The notes below the pieces were generated by a model. The model did no database searches and was not told the DNA's origin. It was given only the letters and a program-made list of their open reading frames with translations. This document shows positions 1 through 11,245 of a stretch of 17,500 bases of DNA, piece by piece. The translations under genes and the position numbers were made by a program. Position 1 is the stretch's first letter; every line of letters begins with the position of its first letter. The DNA is from Nymphaea colorata (taxonomy: Eukaryota > Streptophyta > Magnoliopsida > Nymphaeales > Nymphaeaceae): the NCBI RefSeq assembly GCF_008831285.2, contig NW_022204997.1, positions 15,001 to 32,500 on the forward strand, given 5' to 3'.

Positions 1-3000
1 AACTACCTCCACACGGGGGTCTACCAAAATGGCTTGGATAAATAAGATTCATGGTATCCTTTTTTCCAAGGATTATCGAGAGTTTGAACGAGAATTGGAA
101 CACGAAATATATAAACTTGACGTAAAATCATTATCTACAGGCATTGAGGATTCATCAGTCTCAATTGGTGAATTTACAGAAGAAGCTGAAGAAGCTGAGA
201 AATCAAGAACTCGTTTCAAACAATTTGCTTTTGGGGGAGAAGAAAAAGTATTCGATATGGTTAGAGCTGATCCGAATGATCAAAAAATGAGTAATCTTCA
301 AATTGAAGAAATTAAGAAAAAGGTTCCTCGATGGTTATACAAACTGACTTCTGATTTGGATTTTGAAGAAGAGGAGGAGGAGGAGGAGGAAGAAGATGAT
401 CAGGAAGAATCCACAGAGGATCACGGGATTCGTTCAAGAAAAGCCAAACGTGTAGTAATTTATACTGACACTGATACCGATGAGGATACTAATATCATTA
501 ATACCAATGATAATATCATCAATACTACCACTGATAATATCATTAATACCAATGATAATATCAATAATACTACTGATAATATCAGTAATACCACCGATAG
601 TAATCAAGAAAAAAATAGTGATGATCAAGTCGAAAAAGGTGATCAAAGAGGAAAAGGAAATGGTGATCAAGCCAAAAAGAAAAAGGGTGATCAAGCCAAA
701 AATGGTGATCAAAGAGGAAAAGGAAATGGTGATCAAGCAGAAGAACATGAAATGGCCTTGATACGTTACTCGCAACAATCAGATTTTCGTCGTGATATAA
801 TCAAAGGGTCGATGCGGGCTCAAAGACGTAAAACAGTCACTTGGGAAATGTTTCAAACAGATGTACACTCCCCCCTTTTTTTGACAGAATAGACAAAACA
901 CCTTTGTTTTCTTTTGATATCTCAAGGATGATGAACCTCATTTTTAGGAATTGGATGGAGGAAAAAAGCCCAAAAATACAAACATCTGATTATGTGGGTG
1001 AAGGGGCAAAAGAGAAAGAGAAAATGGAGAAAGAACACGAAGAGGAGTATAAAAGAAAAGAGGATAAAAGACAGGAGGAGGAACGGATAGCAATAGCAGA
1101 AACTTGGGATAATATTATATTTGCTCAAGCAATAAGGAGTTCCATATTAGTAACCCACTCGATTCTTCGAAAATACATCATATTACCTTCATTGATAATA
1201 GTTAAAAATATTGGTCGTATGTTATTATTTCAATTCCCTGAGTGGTATGAAGATTTGACCGAATGGAGTAGGGAAATGCATGTCAAATGCACATATAATG
1301 GTGTTCAATTATCGGAAACAGAATTTCCAAAAGATTGGTTAACAGACGGTATTCAGATAAAAATCCTATTTCCTTTCTCTCTGAAACCTTGGCATAGAAA
1401 AAAGCTACGATCCCATCATAAGGATCTAAGAAAAAAACAAAAAAATTTCTGTTTTTTAACGATCTGGGGGATGGAAACAGAAGTCCCCTTTGGCTCTCCC
1501 CGAAAAAAACCTTTCTTTTTTGAACCCATTAATAAAACACTCGAAAAAAAAATTAGAAAAGTCAAAAAGACAGGTTTTTTCTTTCTAAGAATTATAAAAG
1601 ACAACATAAAAGGTTTTCTAAAGATTCTCAACGAAAAAATAAGATGGATTATCAAAATAGTTCTATTTATAAAAAGAAAAGTGAAGAAACTCTTTTTCTT
1701 AGTGACGCGAGTCTATGACCCAAGTCAAAATGAAGAACCAAGTCAAAATGAGAAAGATTCCAAAAAAATCATCCATGAATCACCCATTATAATTGTATCC
1801 GGAGATTGGACAAATGATTCACTGATAGAAAGAAAAATTAATGATCTGGCTGATAAGACAACCAAAATCTGGGATCAAGTAGAAAAGATTAGAAAAGACA
1901 AGAAAAAAAAACCTCTAACTCCAGATATTGAGGATATAGATATTAGTACTAACAAGGGAAATTTTAGTAATAAAAGAACCGAATCACGGAAACATATTTT
2001 TCAAATATCTAAAAAAGAAGAAGTGCCCCATTAATCTCTAAATGGAACTCTTTTATGAAATCTTTCATTGAAAGAATATACATGGGTATCCTTCTATGTA
2101 TCACTAACATTTACAGGATCAATGCACAATTTTTTCTTGACTCAACAAAAAATACTTTAAATGGATACACTTACAATGACGAAATAAAGGAAAAGGATAC
2201 TAATGAAACGAATCCAAATATAATTCCCTTCATTTCGACTGTAAAATCTCTTTCTACTTATACTACTAATATAAGTAGTGATAGTAATTCACCGATTTAC
2301 TGCGACTTATCTTCTTTGTCTCAAGCCTATGTGTTTTACAAATTATTGCAAACCCAAGTTAGTAACAAATATAAGTCAGAATCCATATTTCATTACTACA
2401 GAACATATCCTTTTATTAAGGATAGAATAAAAGACTATTTCCATGACTATTTCCATACACGAGGAATATTTGATTCAGAATCAAAACACAAGAAACTGCG
2501 GAATTCTGGAATGAGTGAATGGAAAAACTGGTTAAAGAGCCATTATCAATACAATTTCTCCCATGACAAATGGTCTAGATTAGCACCTCTAAAATGGAGA
2601 AAGAAAGTCAATCAGCATTTTACGATTAAAAATAACGACTCACCAAAATTGGGTTCATATGAAGAAAAAGACCAATTAATTCATTCCGGTAAAAAGGATT
2701 ATTATAAATATAAATTGGACTTATTGAAGAGTCCGAGTTGCGAAAAAAAAATTAAAAAACACTACAGATATGATCTTTTATCATATAAATATCTTAATTA
2801 TGAAGATGTGAAAGACTCCAATATTTATGGATCACCATTACAAGTAAACAGGCACGGAGAGATTTCTAATTACAATACACATAAATACAAATCGTTTTAT
2901 GCTACAACTATAAATGATAGCCTAGAAGATAAATATACAATTGATAGGGATCCAAATCTAGATAGAAAATATTTGGAATTGAGAATCACCAATTTTTACC

Positions 3001-4331
3001 CTAGAAACAATATTGAAACTAGGACTAGTACGGGTATCAGAACTTTCATTAATAAAAAAAAGAAAACTACTAAGACTGGGACCAATAAGAAAGATATTCT
3101 TTATCTTTATATCAGAATTCATCAAGAAATCCAAACAAAGCAAAAAGAGTTATTTTTTGATTGGATGGGAATGAATGAACAAATGTTAGATCATACTATA
3201 TCGAATCTGCGCCCTTGGTTCTTACCAGAATTTGTGCCGCTTTACGATCGATATAAGACTAATCCGTGGATCATACCAATCAAATTGCTTCTATTTGATT
3301 TTCATGGAAACAAAACAAGCGATCTTTATATAGATCCAAAGGTGGAATCTAATCAAAAAGAAAGATTTAATCCAAAACCAAAAGTAGAATCTAATCAAAA
3401 GGGATATCTTGAATTAGAGAATGGGAACCGGGACGAGAAAGAACGACAGCACCAAGGAAATCTTATATCTGATATAAGAAACCAAAAAAAAGATGTTGGA
3501 GCAAATTCCGCGGGTTCAGATATTAAGAAACGCAGAAAGAAAAAGAAATTCAAGAGCAAGAAGGAAGCGGAACTAGACTTATTTTTGAAAAAATATTTTC
3601 TTTTTCAACTCCGATGGGGTGATTCTTTCAATCAAAGAATGACCAATAATATCAAGGTATATTGTCTACTGCTTAGACTTATGAATCCGAATGAAATTGC
3701 TATATCCTCTATTCAAAGAGGAGAAATGGGTCTAGATGTAATGCTGATTAATAAGGATTTGTCTCTTCCAGAATTGATAAAAAGGGGAATATTTATTGTT
3801 GAACCGGTTCGTTTGTCTATCAAATGGGATGGAATTTCGATTATGTATCAAACCATAGCTATTTCATTGACCCATAAGGTTCAGTACCAAACTAATCGAG
3901 GATACCAGGTAAAAAAACATATTGATAAGAATGACTTGAATGGCTCGATTGCACGACACGGAGGAGTGCGTGTGAATGGGGACAATAATAATTATGATTT
4001 GCTTGTTCCTGAACATATTTTATCTCCTAGCCATCGTAGAGAATTGAGAATTATAAGCCGTTTCAATTACCGAAATAGGAACCTTGTGAATAAGAATCCA
4101 GTATTTTGCAATAGAGCTAAGACTAATGCGCAGGGGTTTGAGAAATTTGTAAATAGGGATAAGCATTTTGATACAGATACAAATAACTCTCTAAAATGGA
4201 AAGTGTTTCTTTGGCCCACTCATCGATTAGAAGATTTAGCCTGTATGAATCGTTATTGGTTTGATACCAATAATGGGAGTCGTTTCAGTATGTCAAGGAT
4301 CCATATGTATAAGCAATTTGGAATTCGCTGA
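1..4331 (+). CDS. ycf1: ycf1 (Tic214), 5' end outside window, two frameshifts
   Basis: Ycf1/Tic214 is a very large protein of the plastid inner-envelope translocon. The gene enters the window in frame (first full codon at base 2) and ends with TGA at 4329-4331. Three long reading frames follow each other: up to 892, 841-2034 and 2055-4331. They join if one T is added in the T-run at 876-882 and one C in the C-run at 2026-2029, giving about 1,443 residues of a protein usually near 1,800-1,900. The visible part is the hydrophilic, Lys/Glu-rich body, with a Glu-only stretch near 365-396, Asn/Thr/Asp repeats and Gly-Asp-Gln/Lys repeats, and a 14-bp repeat at 1720 and 1738. The end of the protein ([15 protein letters not shown], then [11 protein letters not shown]) is the typical Ycf1 C-terminus. 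The family is fast-evolving and repeat-rich. The breaks are most likely sequence errors. The N-terminal membrane segments lie upstream of the window. Confidence 0.95.
365..396 (+). repeat. Purine-only GAA/GAG tract in ycf1
   Basis: A 32-base run of only A and G encodes a block of about ten glutamates followed by Asp-Asp. It is a low-complexity acidic segment inside ycf1, in frame, and likely to vary in length between relatives. Confidence 0.8.
490..600 (+). repeat. In-frame Asn/Thr/Ile/Asp repeat in ycf1
   Basis: An identical 29-bp segment occurs at 490-518 and 535-563, a 45-bp (15-codon) period, with a diverged third copy from about 577. The encoded protein alternates NTNDN, NTTDN and similar units. 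The period is a multiple of three, so copy-number changes keep the ycf1 frame open. On the - strand the same bases give a spurious open frame. Confidence 0.85.
638..738 (+). repeat. In-frame GDQ/GKG repeat in ycf1, 35-bp perfect copies
   Basis: A 35-bp segment is present identically at 638-672 and 704-738, 66 bp (22 codons) apart, with shorter GGTGATCAAGCC copies between. It encodes Gly-Asp-Gln units separated by Lys/Arg/Gly, a basic, probably disordered linker. The length change is frame-neutral. Confidence 0.85.
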
Positions 4332-4772
4332 TGTTACAATCAATTTCCCTCTTTATCACGCGCCTGGTATATGAGAACATGCAAATAAATACATACCTTA
4401 TGTTAGACTCTGATACACAAGATTCAGTCAGTTAGACTCTGATACACAAGATTCAGTCAGTTAGACTCTGATACACAAGATTCAGTCACATATCAATTGG
4501 ACCTAGGAATGAATCGACAGAATCTTTTTAGGTCCCTTTCCCTTTCATTCTGTTTCGTGAGCCCAGGAATATACCATCCCTTTGTATCTGAATAAATTTA
4601 TTGTTATTATTTATTCATATTCATTTTGATTTGTTTGATAGAAAAAAGAGTAATATATGAATCAATCCAGATTATTGTGTACACCAGAACAAAATAAATG
4701 GTATTATTATTCTTGATTGGGAAGATTTATATCCGTGGGAACAAAAAGAAAAAAAGAGAAGAATTTATTTGT
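4332..4772. other. ycf1-rps15 spacer
   Basis: This 441-base spacer has no gene. Its one clear structure is the three-copy 29-bp repeat near its start. The rest is AT-rich. A loose promoter-like pair, TTGATT at 4626 and TAATAT at 4651, has 19-bp spacing and is too weak to call as the rps15 promoter. Confidence 0.7.
4402..4488 (+). repeat. Perfect 3 x 29-bp tandem repeat
   Basis: Three identical 29-bp units beginning GTTAGACTCTGATACACAAG lie head to tail at 4402-4430, 4431-4459 and 4460-4488. The array is 71 bp downstream of the ycf1 stop. No coding or RNA role is visible. Such perfect minisatellites in plastid spacers usually arise by slipped-strand mispairing and often vary between individuals. 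Confidence 0.95.
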
Positions 4773-5036
4773 ATGGTAAAGAATTCGCCCATATCCGTTA
4801 TTCCACAAGAAGAAAAAAGGGGTTCTGTTGAATTCCAAGTATTTAATTTTACCAATAAGATAGAGAGACTTACTTCACATTTGAAACTGCACAGAAGAGA
4901 CTATTTATCTCAGAGGGGTCTGCGGAAAATTCTGGGGAAACGCCAACGACTGCTGGTTTATTTATCAAAGAAAAATCGAGTGCGTTATAGGGAATTAATT
5001 GGTCAATTGGGTATTCGAGAACCAAAAACTGGTTAG
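4773..5036 (+). CDS. rps15: 30S ribosomal protein S15
   Basis: Encodes an 87-residue S15 (uS15) protein that binds 16S rRNA in the central domain of the small plastid ribosomal subunit. The family pattern is clear: [20 protein letters not shown] followed by [19 protein letters not shown], the helical S15 rRNA-binding core with its His-Arg-Arg-Asp turn. An upstream in-frame start at 4698 would add 25 residues. I chose ATG 4773 because [10 protein letters not shown] is the usual N-terminus and 87 residues is a usual plastid length. The frame is intact. It lies 138 bp upstream of ndhH on the same strand and may be cotranscribed with the ndhH-ndhA-ndhI-ndhG-ndhE-psaC-ndhD series. Confidence 0.96.
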   Translation: MVKNSPISVIPQEEKRGSVEFQVFNFTNKIERLTSHLKLHRRDYLSQRGLRKILGKRQRLLVYLSKKNRVRYRELIGQLGIREPKTG

Positions 5037-5111
5037 TTTGGAAATTCGTTTGAGTTATTCGGTTCATTAGATCTTGAATTTGGATGAACCTCGTTTCATT
5101 TTCAGGAATTC

Positions 5112-5165
5112 ATGGAATAATGAATTGGGATCGGAGAAATGGAATAATGAATTGGAATCGGAGAA
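5112..5165 (+). repeat. 27-bp tandem duplication in the ndhH leader
   Basis: Two adjacent 27-bp units (5112-5138 and 5139-5165) differ at one base (GGGATC versus GGAATC). The second ends 9 bp before the ndhH ATG and carries GGAGA, which could act as a ribosome-binding site. The first copy carries the same motif farther upstream. Confidence 0.85.
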
Positions 5166-5174
5166 TAAAAACAT

Positions 5175-6356
5175 ATGACTGTACCAGACGCAAGAAAAGA
5201 CCTCCTCGTGGTCAATATGGGTCCTCACCACCCGTCAATGCATGGTGTTCTTCGACTCATTGTTACTCTAGATGGCGAAGATGTTATCGACTGTGAACCC
5301 ATATTGGGTTATTTACACAGAGGAATGGAAAAAATTGCGGAAAACCGAACAATTATACAATATCTACCTTATGTAACACGTTGGGATTATTTAGCTACTA
5401 TGTTCACGGAGGCAATAACCGTTAATGCACCTGAGGAATTGGGAAATATTCAAGTACCTAAAAGAGCCAGCTATATTAGGGTAATTATGCTGGAGTTGAG
5501 TCGTATAGCTTCGCATTTGTTATGGCTTGGACCTTTTATGGCCGATATCGGTGCGCAGACTCCTTTCTTCTATATTTTCAGAGAGAGGGAATTGTTATAT
5601 GATCTATTCGAAGCTGCCACAGGTATGCGAATGATGCATAATTATTTCCGTATCGGGGGGGTAGCTGCTGATTTACCTCATGGCTGGATAGATAAATGTT
5701 TAGATTTCTGCGATTATTTTTTAACGGGAGTTGTTGAATATCAAAAGCTTATTACGCGCAATCCCATCTTTTTGGAACGAGTTGAAGGGGTAGGTTTTAT
5801 TGGGGGAGAGGAAGCCATAAATTGGGGTTTATCAGGACCAATGCTACGAGCTTCCGGAATCCAATGGGACCTTCGTAAAGTCGATCGGTATGAGTGTTAT
5901 GATGAATTCGATTGGGAAGTCCAATGGCAAAAAGAAGGAGACTCATTAGCTCGTTATTTAGTAAGAATTGGCGAAATGACGGAATCCATCAAAATTATTC
6001 AACAGGCTCTGGAAGGAATTCCGGGGGGACCTTATGAAAATTTAGAATTCCGACGCTTTGCTGGAACAAAAGATTCAGAATTGAACGACTTTGAATATCG
6101 ATTCATTAGTAAAAAGCCTTCTCCCAGTTTTGAATTGTCAAAACAAGAACTTTATGTGAGAGTAGAAGCCCCAAAGGGAGAATTAGGTATTTTTCTGATA
6201 GGAGATAATAGTGTTTTTCCTTGGAGATGGAAAATACGTCCACCCGGTTTCATCAATTTGCAAATTCTTCCTCAGCTAGTTAAAAGAATGAAATTGGCTG
6301 ATATTATGACAATACTAGGTAGTATAGATATCATTATGGGAGAAGTTGATCGTTGA
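5175..6356 (+). CDS. ndhH: NDH-1 subunit H (49-kDa-type)
   Basis: Encodes a 393-residue peripheral-arm subunit of the thylakoid NDH complex, homologous to the 49-kDa subunit of complex I and the large subunit of [NiFe] hydrogenases. The plastoquinone site lies between it and neighbouring subunits. The N-terminal block with [20 protein letters not shown] is characteristic of the family, as are [19 protein letters not shown] and the C-terminal [18 protein letters not shown]. The length equals the usual 393 and the frame is uninterrupted, including across a 7-base G-run in the GGVAAD region. Its TGA stop is one base before the ndhA ATG, so the two are likely translated from one mRNA. The ATG at 5175 starts the conserved [16 protein letters not shown]. 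Confidence 0.98.
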   Translation: MTVPDARKDLLVVNMGPHHPSMHGVLRLIVTLDGEDVIDCEPILGYLHRGMEKIAENRTIIQYLPYVTRWDYLATMFTEAITVNAPEELGNIQVPKRASYIRVIMLELSRIASHLLWLGPFMADIGAQTPFFYIFRERELLYDLFEAATGMRMMHNYFRIGGVAADLPHGWIDKCLDFCDYFLTGVVEYQKLITRNPIFLERVEGVGFIGGEEAINWGLSGPMLRASGIQWDLRKVDRYECYDEFDWEVQWQKEGDSLARYLVRIGEMTESIKIIQQALEGIPGGPYENLEFRRFAGTKDSELNDFEYRFISKKPSPSFELSKQELYVRVEAPKGELGIFLIGDNSVFPWRWKIRPPGFINLQILPQLVKRMKLADIMTILGSIDIIMGEVDR

Positions 6357-6357
6357 A

Positions 6358-8373
6358 ATGATAATTGAAGAAGCACAAGCTATCAATTCTTTTTTCAGAT
6401 CGGAATCCTCAAAAGAGGCCTATGGGCTCATATGGTTACTTGTACCTATTGTTACTCTTGTATTGGGAATCACAATAGGGGTATTAGTAATTGTGTGGCT
6501 AGAAAGAAAAATATCTGCAGGGATACAACGACGAATTGGTCCTGAGTATGCCGGCCCCCTGGGCATTCTTCAAGCTCTAGCGGATGGGGTCAAACTACTT
6601 TTCAAAGAAGATCTTCTTCCATCTAGAGGAGATATTCGTTTATTTAGTGTCGGCCCATCCGTAGCGGTCGTATCAATTCTACTGAGTTATTCAGTAATTC
6701 CCTTTGGCCATCACCTTGTACTAACCGATCTCAGTATAGGTGTTTCTCTATGGATCGCTATTTCAAGTATTGCCCCTATCGGACTTCTTATGTCCGGATA
6801 TGGATCAAATAATAAATATTCCTTTTCAGGTGGTTTACGAGCTGCTGCTCAATCTATAAGTTATGAAATACCGTTAACTCCATGTGTGTTATCAATATCT
6901 CTACGTGTGATTCGTTGGAATACGCACTCCTACCTCTTTCTTTGCTTTTTCTAGGAAAGAAGTTGGTTGATTGAATATATAGATAGAACTCTTTTTTATT
7001 CATCACTGGGATCTATGAACTAAACCAGATAGTTATATGAGTGAAACAAAACTGCTTATGAATTCGCAGTAAGAAGATCGAGTCTCATTACCTACGTACG
7101 AGAGTAAAGTGGAGCTAAACATAAGCAGCGGAAGCTGTTTACCCCAAGTATCGATTAGCCATCAGGACTTGAAGCGGGCGCAAAAGATCAACTGTATGGA
7201 ATTTTTACTCTTGTATTTATTACCATACCGAGGATCCACCAAAACTGAGTGGACGGTTAGGAACACCAAGGTACACAAAAGATTAGTAATGGAGATAATG
7301 TAACGTATCCAAACGGATATTTTGACATTACATAAAAGGAGTCATAATGAGGGCTTGAAGTTGGTAGAAATGATCAAAAAGTACTTCCCCGTGATCCCGA
7401 TCCAGAGTATAGCTCCTATCCACTGATTTAAAAATAACTATCAGGAACGAAGTAATCCTTTATTTATATAGTATAGTCCTTCTGAGAAAGAAGAGAAGAA
7501 CAGGAAGGAAAAATGGATTGACTATTTATTGTATCTTATGGAAAGATCGAGTTAAGTTATTACTGAACAAGAAACTCAGCAAAAAGAATAAAGGATGAGA
7601 TGGATTCAGAAGTGTACTTTTTATTTGTTATTATCTTATCGCGGACAGAATCCCACTGGTCTAGTTCACTTATGAGCATTTTGATTCATCTTTCTTTTTT
7701 CCTATGGTATGCCGATGTAATACCGAAGCATACCTTAGATTTATTCGTGACCATTGAGGAGCCGTATGAAGCTGAGGTCTCATGTACGGTTCTGGAATAG
7801 AGATGGGAACAGTGATGTTATCATCGACTATGATTATCTAACAGTTCAAGTACGGTTGATATAGTTGAGGCGCAGTCAAAATATGGTTTTTGGGGGTGGA
7901 ATCTTTGGCGTCAACCTATAGGGTTCATAGTTTTTATAATTTCTTCACTAGCAGAATGCGAGAGATTGCCCTTTGATTTACCGGAAGCCGAGGAGGAATT
8001 AGTAGCAGGTTATCAAACTGAATATTCAGGTATCAAATTTGGTTTATTTTATGTTGCTTCTTACCTCAATTTACTAGTTTCTTCATTATTCGTAACAGTT
8101 CTGTACTTGGGAGGGTGGAATCTTCCTATTCCATATATACCAATTACTGAACTTTTCGAAATAAATAAAACTAGTGAAGTCTTTGGAACAACAATTAGTC
8201 TCCTCATTACATTAGCTAAAGCTTATTTGTTCCTGTTCATTCCTATCTCAACAAGATGGACTTTACCTAGGCTGAGAATGGATCAACTATTAAATCTTGG
8301 GTGGAAATCTCTTTTACCTATTGCTCTCGGTAATCTATTATTGACAACTTCTTCCCAACTTGTTTCGCTATAA
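6358..8373 (+). CDS. ndhA: NDH-1 subunit A, split by a group II intron
   Basis: Encodes the ND1/Nqo8-like membrane subunit that anchors the peripheral arm and helps form the quinone channel. Exon 1 is 6358-6904 (547 bp, ending one base into a codon) and exon 2 is 7835-8373 (539 bp). Joined, they give 361 residues, against about 363 in tobacco. Family blocks are [40 protein letters not shown] and [20 protein letters not shown]. The splice choice restores [16 protein letters not shown] across the junction. I start at ATG 6358; an in-frame ATG at 6346 lies inside ndhH. Candidate C-to-U editing codons are TCA at residue 112, CCA at 175 and TCC at 356. The frame is intact. Exon 1 sits one base after ndhH; ndhI follows 80 bp downstream. 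Confidence 0.95.
6905..7834 (+). other. Group II intron of ndhA
   Basis: The 930-bp intron begins with GTGTG (the group II 5' GUGYG motif) and ends in AT before exon 2. Domain V is clearly visible at 7759-7792: GAGCCGTATG on one side pairs with CATGTACGGTTC on the other. Domain VI follows from 7793 to the 3' end. There is no intron-encoded maturase; the two short open stretches at 7109-7303 and 7600-7800 are chance frames, the latter running through domain V. The length is on the short side for ndhA introns (about 1.1 kb in tobacco). Splicing in trans-acting fashion by nuclear and plastid factors is expected from the family. Confidence 0.9.
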
Positions 8374-8453
8374 CAGAATAGGATATTCCAGATTCTTATC
8401 CTCTCTCAAGCAAGAGAAAGAAACATCAAATTATTCATGGATATTCACGATAT

Positions 8454-8993
8454 ATGTTTCCTATGGTGACTGGGTTCATGAATTATGGTCAACAGACAGT
8501 ACGAGCTGCAAGATACATTGGTCAAAGTTTCATGATTACCTTATCTCACGCAAATCGTTTACCTGTAACTATTCAATATCCTTATGAAAAATCGATCACA
8601 TCAGAGCGTTTCCGTGGGCGAATCCACTTTGAATTTGATAAATGCATTGCTTGTGAAGTATGTGTTCGCGTATGTCCGATAGATCTACCTGTTGTTGATT
8701 GGCGATTAGAAACAGATATTAGAAAGAAACGATTGCTTAATTATAGTATTGATTTCGGAATCTGTATATTTTGTGGTAATTGCGTGGAGTATTGCCCCAC
8801 AAACTGTTTATCAATGACTGAAGAATATGAACTTTCCACCTACGATCGTCACGAATTAAATTATAATCAAATTGCTTTGGGTCGGTTACCAATGTCTGTA
8901 ATTGGAGATTACACAGTTCGAACAATTATGAACTCAACTCCAATAAAAATATCTATGGAGAAACCCCTTGATTCAAGAACGATTACCAATTAA
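8454..8993 (+). CDS. ndhI: NDH-1 subunit I, 2x[4Fe-4S] ferredoxin-like
   Basis: Encodes a 179-residue TYKY/Nqo9-type subunit that passes electrons through two [4Fe-4S] clusters in the peripheral arm of thylakoid NDH. The two cysteine motifs are complete: C64, C67, C70, C74 ([12 protein letters not shown]) and C104, C107, C110, C114 ([12 protein letters not shown]). The start [20 protein letters not shown] aligns with the known plastid N-terminus. The length lies at the upper end of the usual 161-180 range; the extra residues are in the poorly conserved C-terminal tail. The frame is intact. It follows ndhA by 80 bp on the same strand. Confidence 0.97.
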   Translation: MFPMVTGFMNYGQQTVRAARYIGQSFMITLSHANRLPVTIQYPYEKSITSERFRGRIHFEFDKCIACEVCVRVCPIDLPVVDWRLETDIRKKRLLNYSIDFGICIFCGNCVEYCPTNCLSMTEEYELSTYDRHELNYNQIALGRLPMSVIGDYTVRTIMNSTPIKISMEKPLDSRTITN

Positions 8994-9336
8994 ATTAAAA
9001 ATAAGACTAAGTTTTGATCAAAAGTAGGTAAGTTTCTTTCATGTCAGACAAAGAATAACTAGATTTGTGAGGATTATAACTACTTTTTGAATATATAAAT
9101 ATATATAGCCATTATAGCCATAGCCCTTATTTGTTTAATTAAAAATATGAAATTACGAACTCTGTTTCGACTAAAGACAAAAGCAAGATTGGCCCGTTCA
9201 ATTGATTAACTCAATCTACATAAACCCACACCACGCTGGGGTAAGAACTATTAGATATAAAAAAGGGTAACCCACTTTTTCCCGACCAGTAAGATCATGA
9301 GATATTTTGACTTATTTATCGCTTATTTAACACATA
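8994..9336. other. ndhI-ndhG spacer
   Basis: This 343-base AT-rich spacer has no gene that I can support. The only small structure is a 9-bp direct duplication TATAGCCAT at 9104-9112 and 9113-9121. Confidence 0.6.
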
Positions 9337-9870
9337 ATGGATTTACCTGCGCCAATACATGATATTCTTTTAGTATCTCTGGGATCAGGTCTTATAGTAG
9401 GAGGTCTAGGAGTGGTATTACTTACCAATCCAATTTATTCTGCCTTTTCCTTGGGATTGGTTCTTGTTTGTATATCTTTATTTTATATTCCATCGAACTC
9501 TTATTTTGTAGCTGCTGCGCAGCTACTTATTTACGTGGGAGCCATAAATGTCTTAATCTTATTTGCTGTGATGTTTATGAATGGTTCAGAATATTACAAT
9601 TCTTTTCATTTTTGGACTGTCGGAGATGGATTCACTTCGCTAGTTTGTACAAGTATTTTTTTTTCACTAATTGCTACTATCCCAAACACGTCATGGTACG
9701 GGATTATTTGGACTACAAGATCAAACCAGATCATAGAACAGGACCTGACAAGTAATGTTCAACAGATTGGGATTCATTTATCAACAGATTTTTATCTTCC
9801 ATTTGAACTGATTTCTATAATCCTTTTAGTTTCCTTAGTGGGCGCAATTGCTATGGCTCGCCGGGAATAG
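9337..9870 (+). CDS. ndhG: NDH-1 subunit G (ND6-like)
   Basis: Encodes a 177-residue hydrophobic subunit of the NDH membrane arm, homologous to ND6/Nqo10. Five membrane segments can be followed: near residues 10-28, 32-50, 55-80 (with the conserved [19 protein letters not shown]), about 98-115, and about 153-172 before the basic end MARRE. The ATG at 9337 begins [18 protein letters not shown], the normal plastid N-terminus. The length matches the family (176-177). The frame is uninterrupted. ndhE lies 291 bp downstream on the same strand. Confidence 0.97.
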   Translation: MDLPAPIHDILLVSLGSGLIVGGLGVVLLTNPIYSAFSLGLVLVCISLFYIPSNSYFVAAAQLLIYVGAINVLILFAVMFMNGSEYYNSFHFWTVGDGFTSLVCTSIFFSLIATIPNTSWYGIIWTTRSNQIIEQDLTSNVQQIGIHLSTDFYLPFELISIILLVSLVGAIAMARRE

Positions 9871-10161
9871 ATACTTAGAATTGGAAATAACAAACCAACC
9901 AAATAAAATAAAGCAACCTCCGTGTAATTGTTATCGCATCTATCTGTCCACCCTAAATTGGAATATTGTTCATGAGACATATTTCAAAGTTTTGTTAGTT
10001 CGACGACCCATTTCAGTGTCTTTTTTGGTACTGTATTTCTTATATATATTATATGGATTGATAATTGAATTAGATTCAGTAGAATCTTCTCATTTAATTA
10101 ATCGAATCAGTTGAATTGTTGTTTATATTGAAATGAATCGAGATTGACGAGGAGTTGGTCA

Positions 10162-10467
10162 ATGATGCTCGAGCATGTACTTGTTTTGAGTGCCTATTTA
10201 TTTTCTATTGGTATCTATGGATTGATCACAAGTCGAAACATGGTTAGAGCACTTATGTGTCTTGAACTTATACTGAATGCTGTTAATATGAATCTCATAA
10301 CATTTTCTGATTTATTTGATAGTCGCCAATTAAAGGGAGACGTTTTCTCGATCTTTGTTATCGCTATTGCAGCCGCCGAAGCAGCTATTGGACCAGCTAT
10401 TGTTTCTTCGATCTATCGTAACAGAAAATCAACTCGTATCAATCAATCAAATTTATTGAATAAATAA
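10162..10467 (+). CDS. ndhE: NDH-1 subunit E (ND4L-like)
   Basis: Encodes the 101-residue ND4L/Nqo11 homologue of the NDH membrane arm. Three membrane helices are visible: around residues 2-20, 26-46 and 57-85. The second carries the conserved glutamate in [15 protein letters not shown] and the third the [14 protein letters not shown] block with a further glutamate. An upstream in-frame ATG at 10144 would add six residues. I chose 10162 because [20 protein letters not shown] is the standard start and a GGAG at about 10151 lies at ribosome-binding distance. The frame is intact. Confidence 0.96.
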   Translation: MMLEHVLVLSAYLFSIGIYGLITSRNMVRALMCLELILNAVNMNLITFSDLFDSRQLKGDVFSIFVIAIAAAEAAIGPAIVSSIYRNRKSTRINQSNLLNK

Positions 10468-11119
<652 letters not shown>

Positions 11120-11168
11120 TACGTTACAAAAAACTCCCCTTGAATCCATTTGATTCCTCTTTACCGAC

Positions 11169-11213
11169 AAAAACCCGTACTCGATAAATAAAAAAATCCG
11201 AGCGCGGGTTTTT
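11169..11213 (+). terminator. Stem-loop after psaC
   Basis: AAAAACCCG (11169-11177) pairs with CGGGTTTTT (11205-11213). After a 2x2 internal loop, CTCG (11180-11183) pairs with CGAG (11199-11202), leaving a 15-base AT-rich loop. It lies 49 bp after the psaC stop and 32 bp before the ndhD ATG. In plastids such inverted repeats mostly protect or define mRNA 3' ends; a role at the psaC 3' end, or in psaC-ndhD cleavage, is inferred. Confidence 0.6.
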
Positions 11214-11245
11214 CTGGTCAAATCAAAGTGTATTTTGTCTTTACT

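Noticed and set aside
434-778. Long open frame on the - strand across the ycf1 repeats (114 codons).
   Set aside because: It is the mirror of the in-frame Asn/Asp/Gln repeats of ycf1; its Ile/Ser/Phe-rich product is a by-product of low-complexity DNA, with no start signal or family likeness.
4626-4656. Promoter TTGATT/TAATAT before rps15.
   Set aside because: Spacing is 19 bp and the match is weak in very AT-rich DNA where such pairs arise by chance.
7109-7800. Two open frames inside the ndhA intron that might encode a maturase.
   Set aside because: Both are short, show no reverse-transcriptase or maturase motif, and the second runs through the domain V structure. The intron is fully explained as a structural group II intron.
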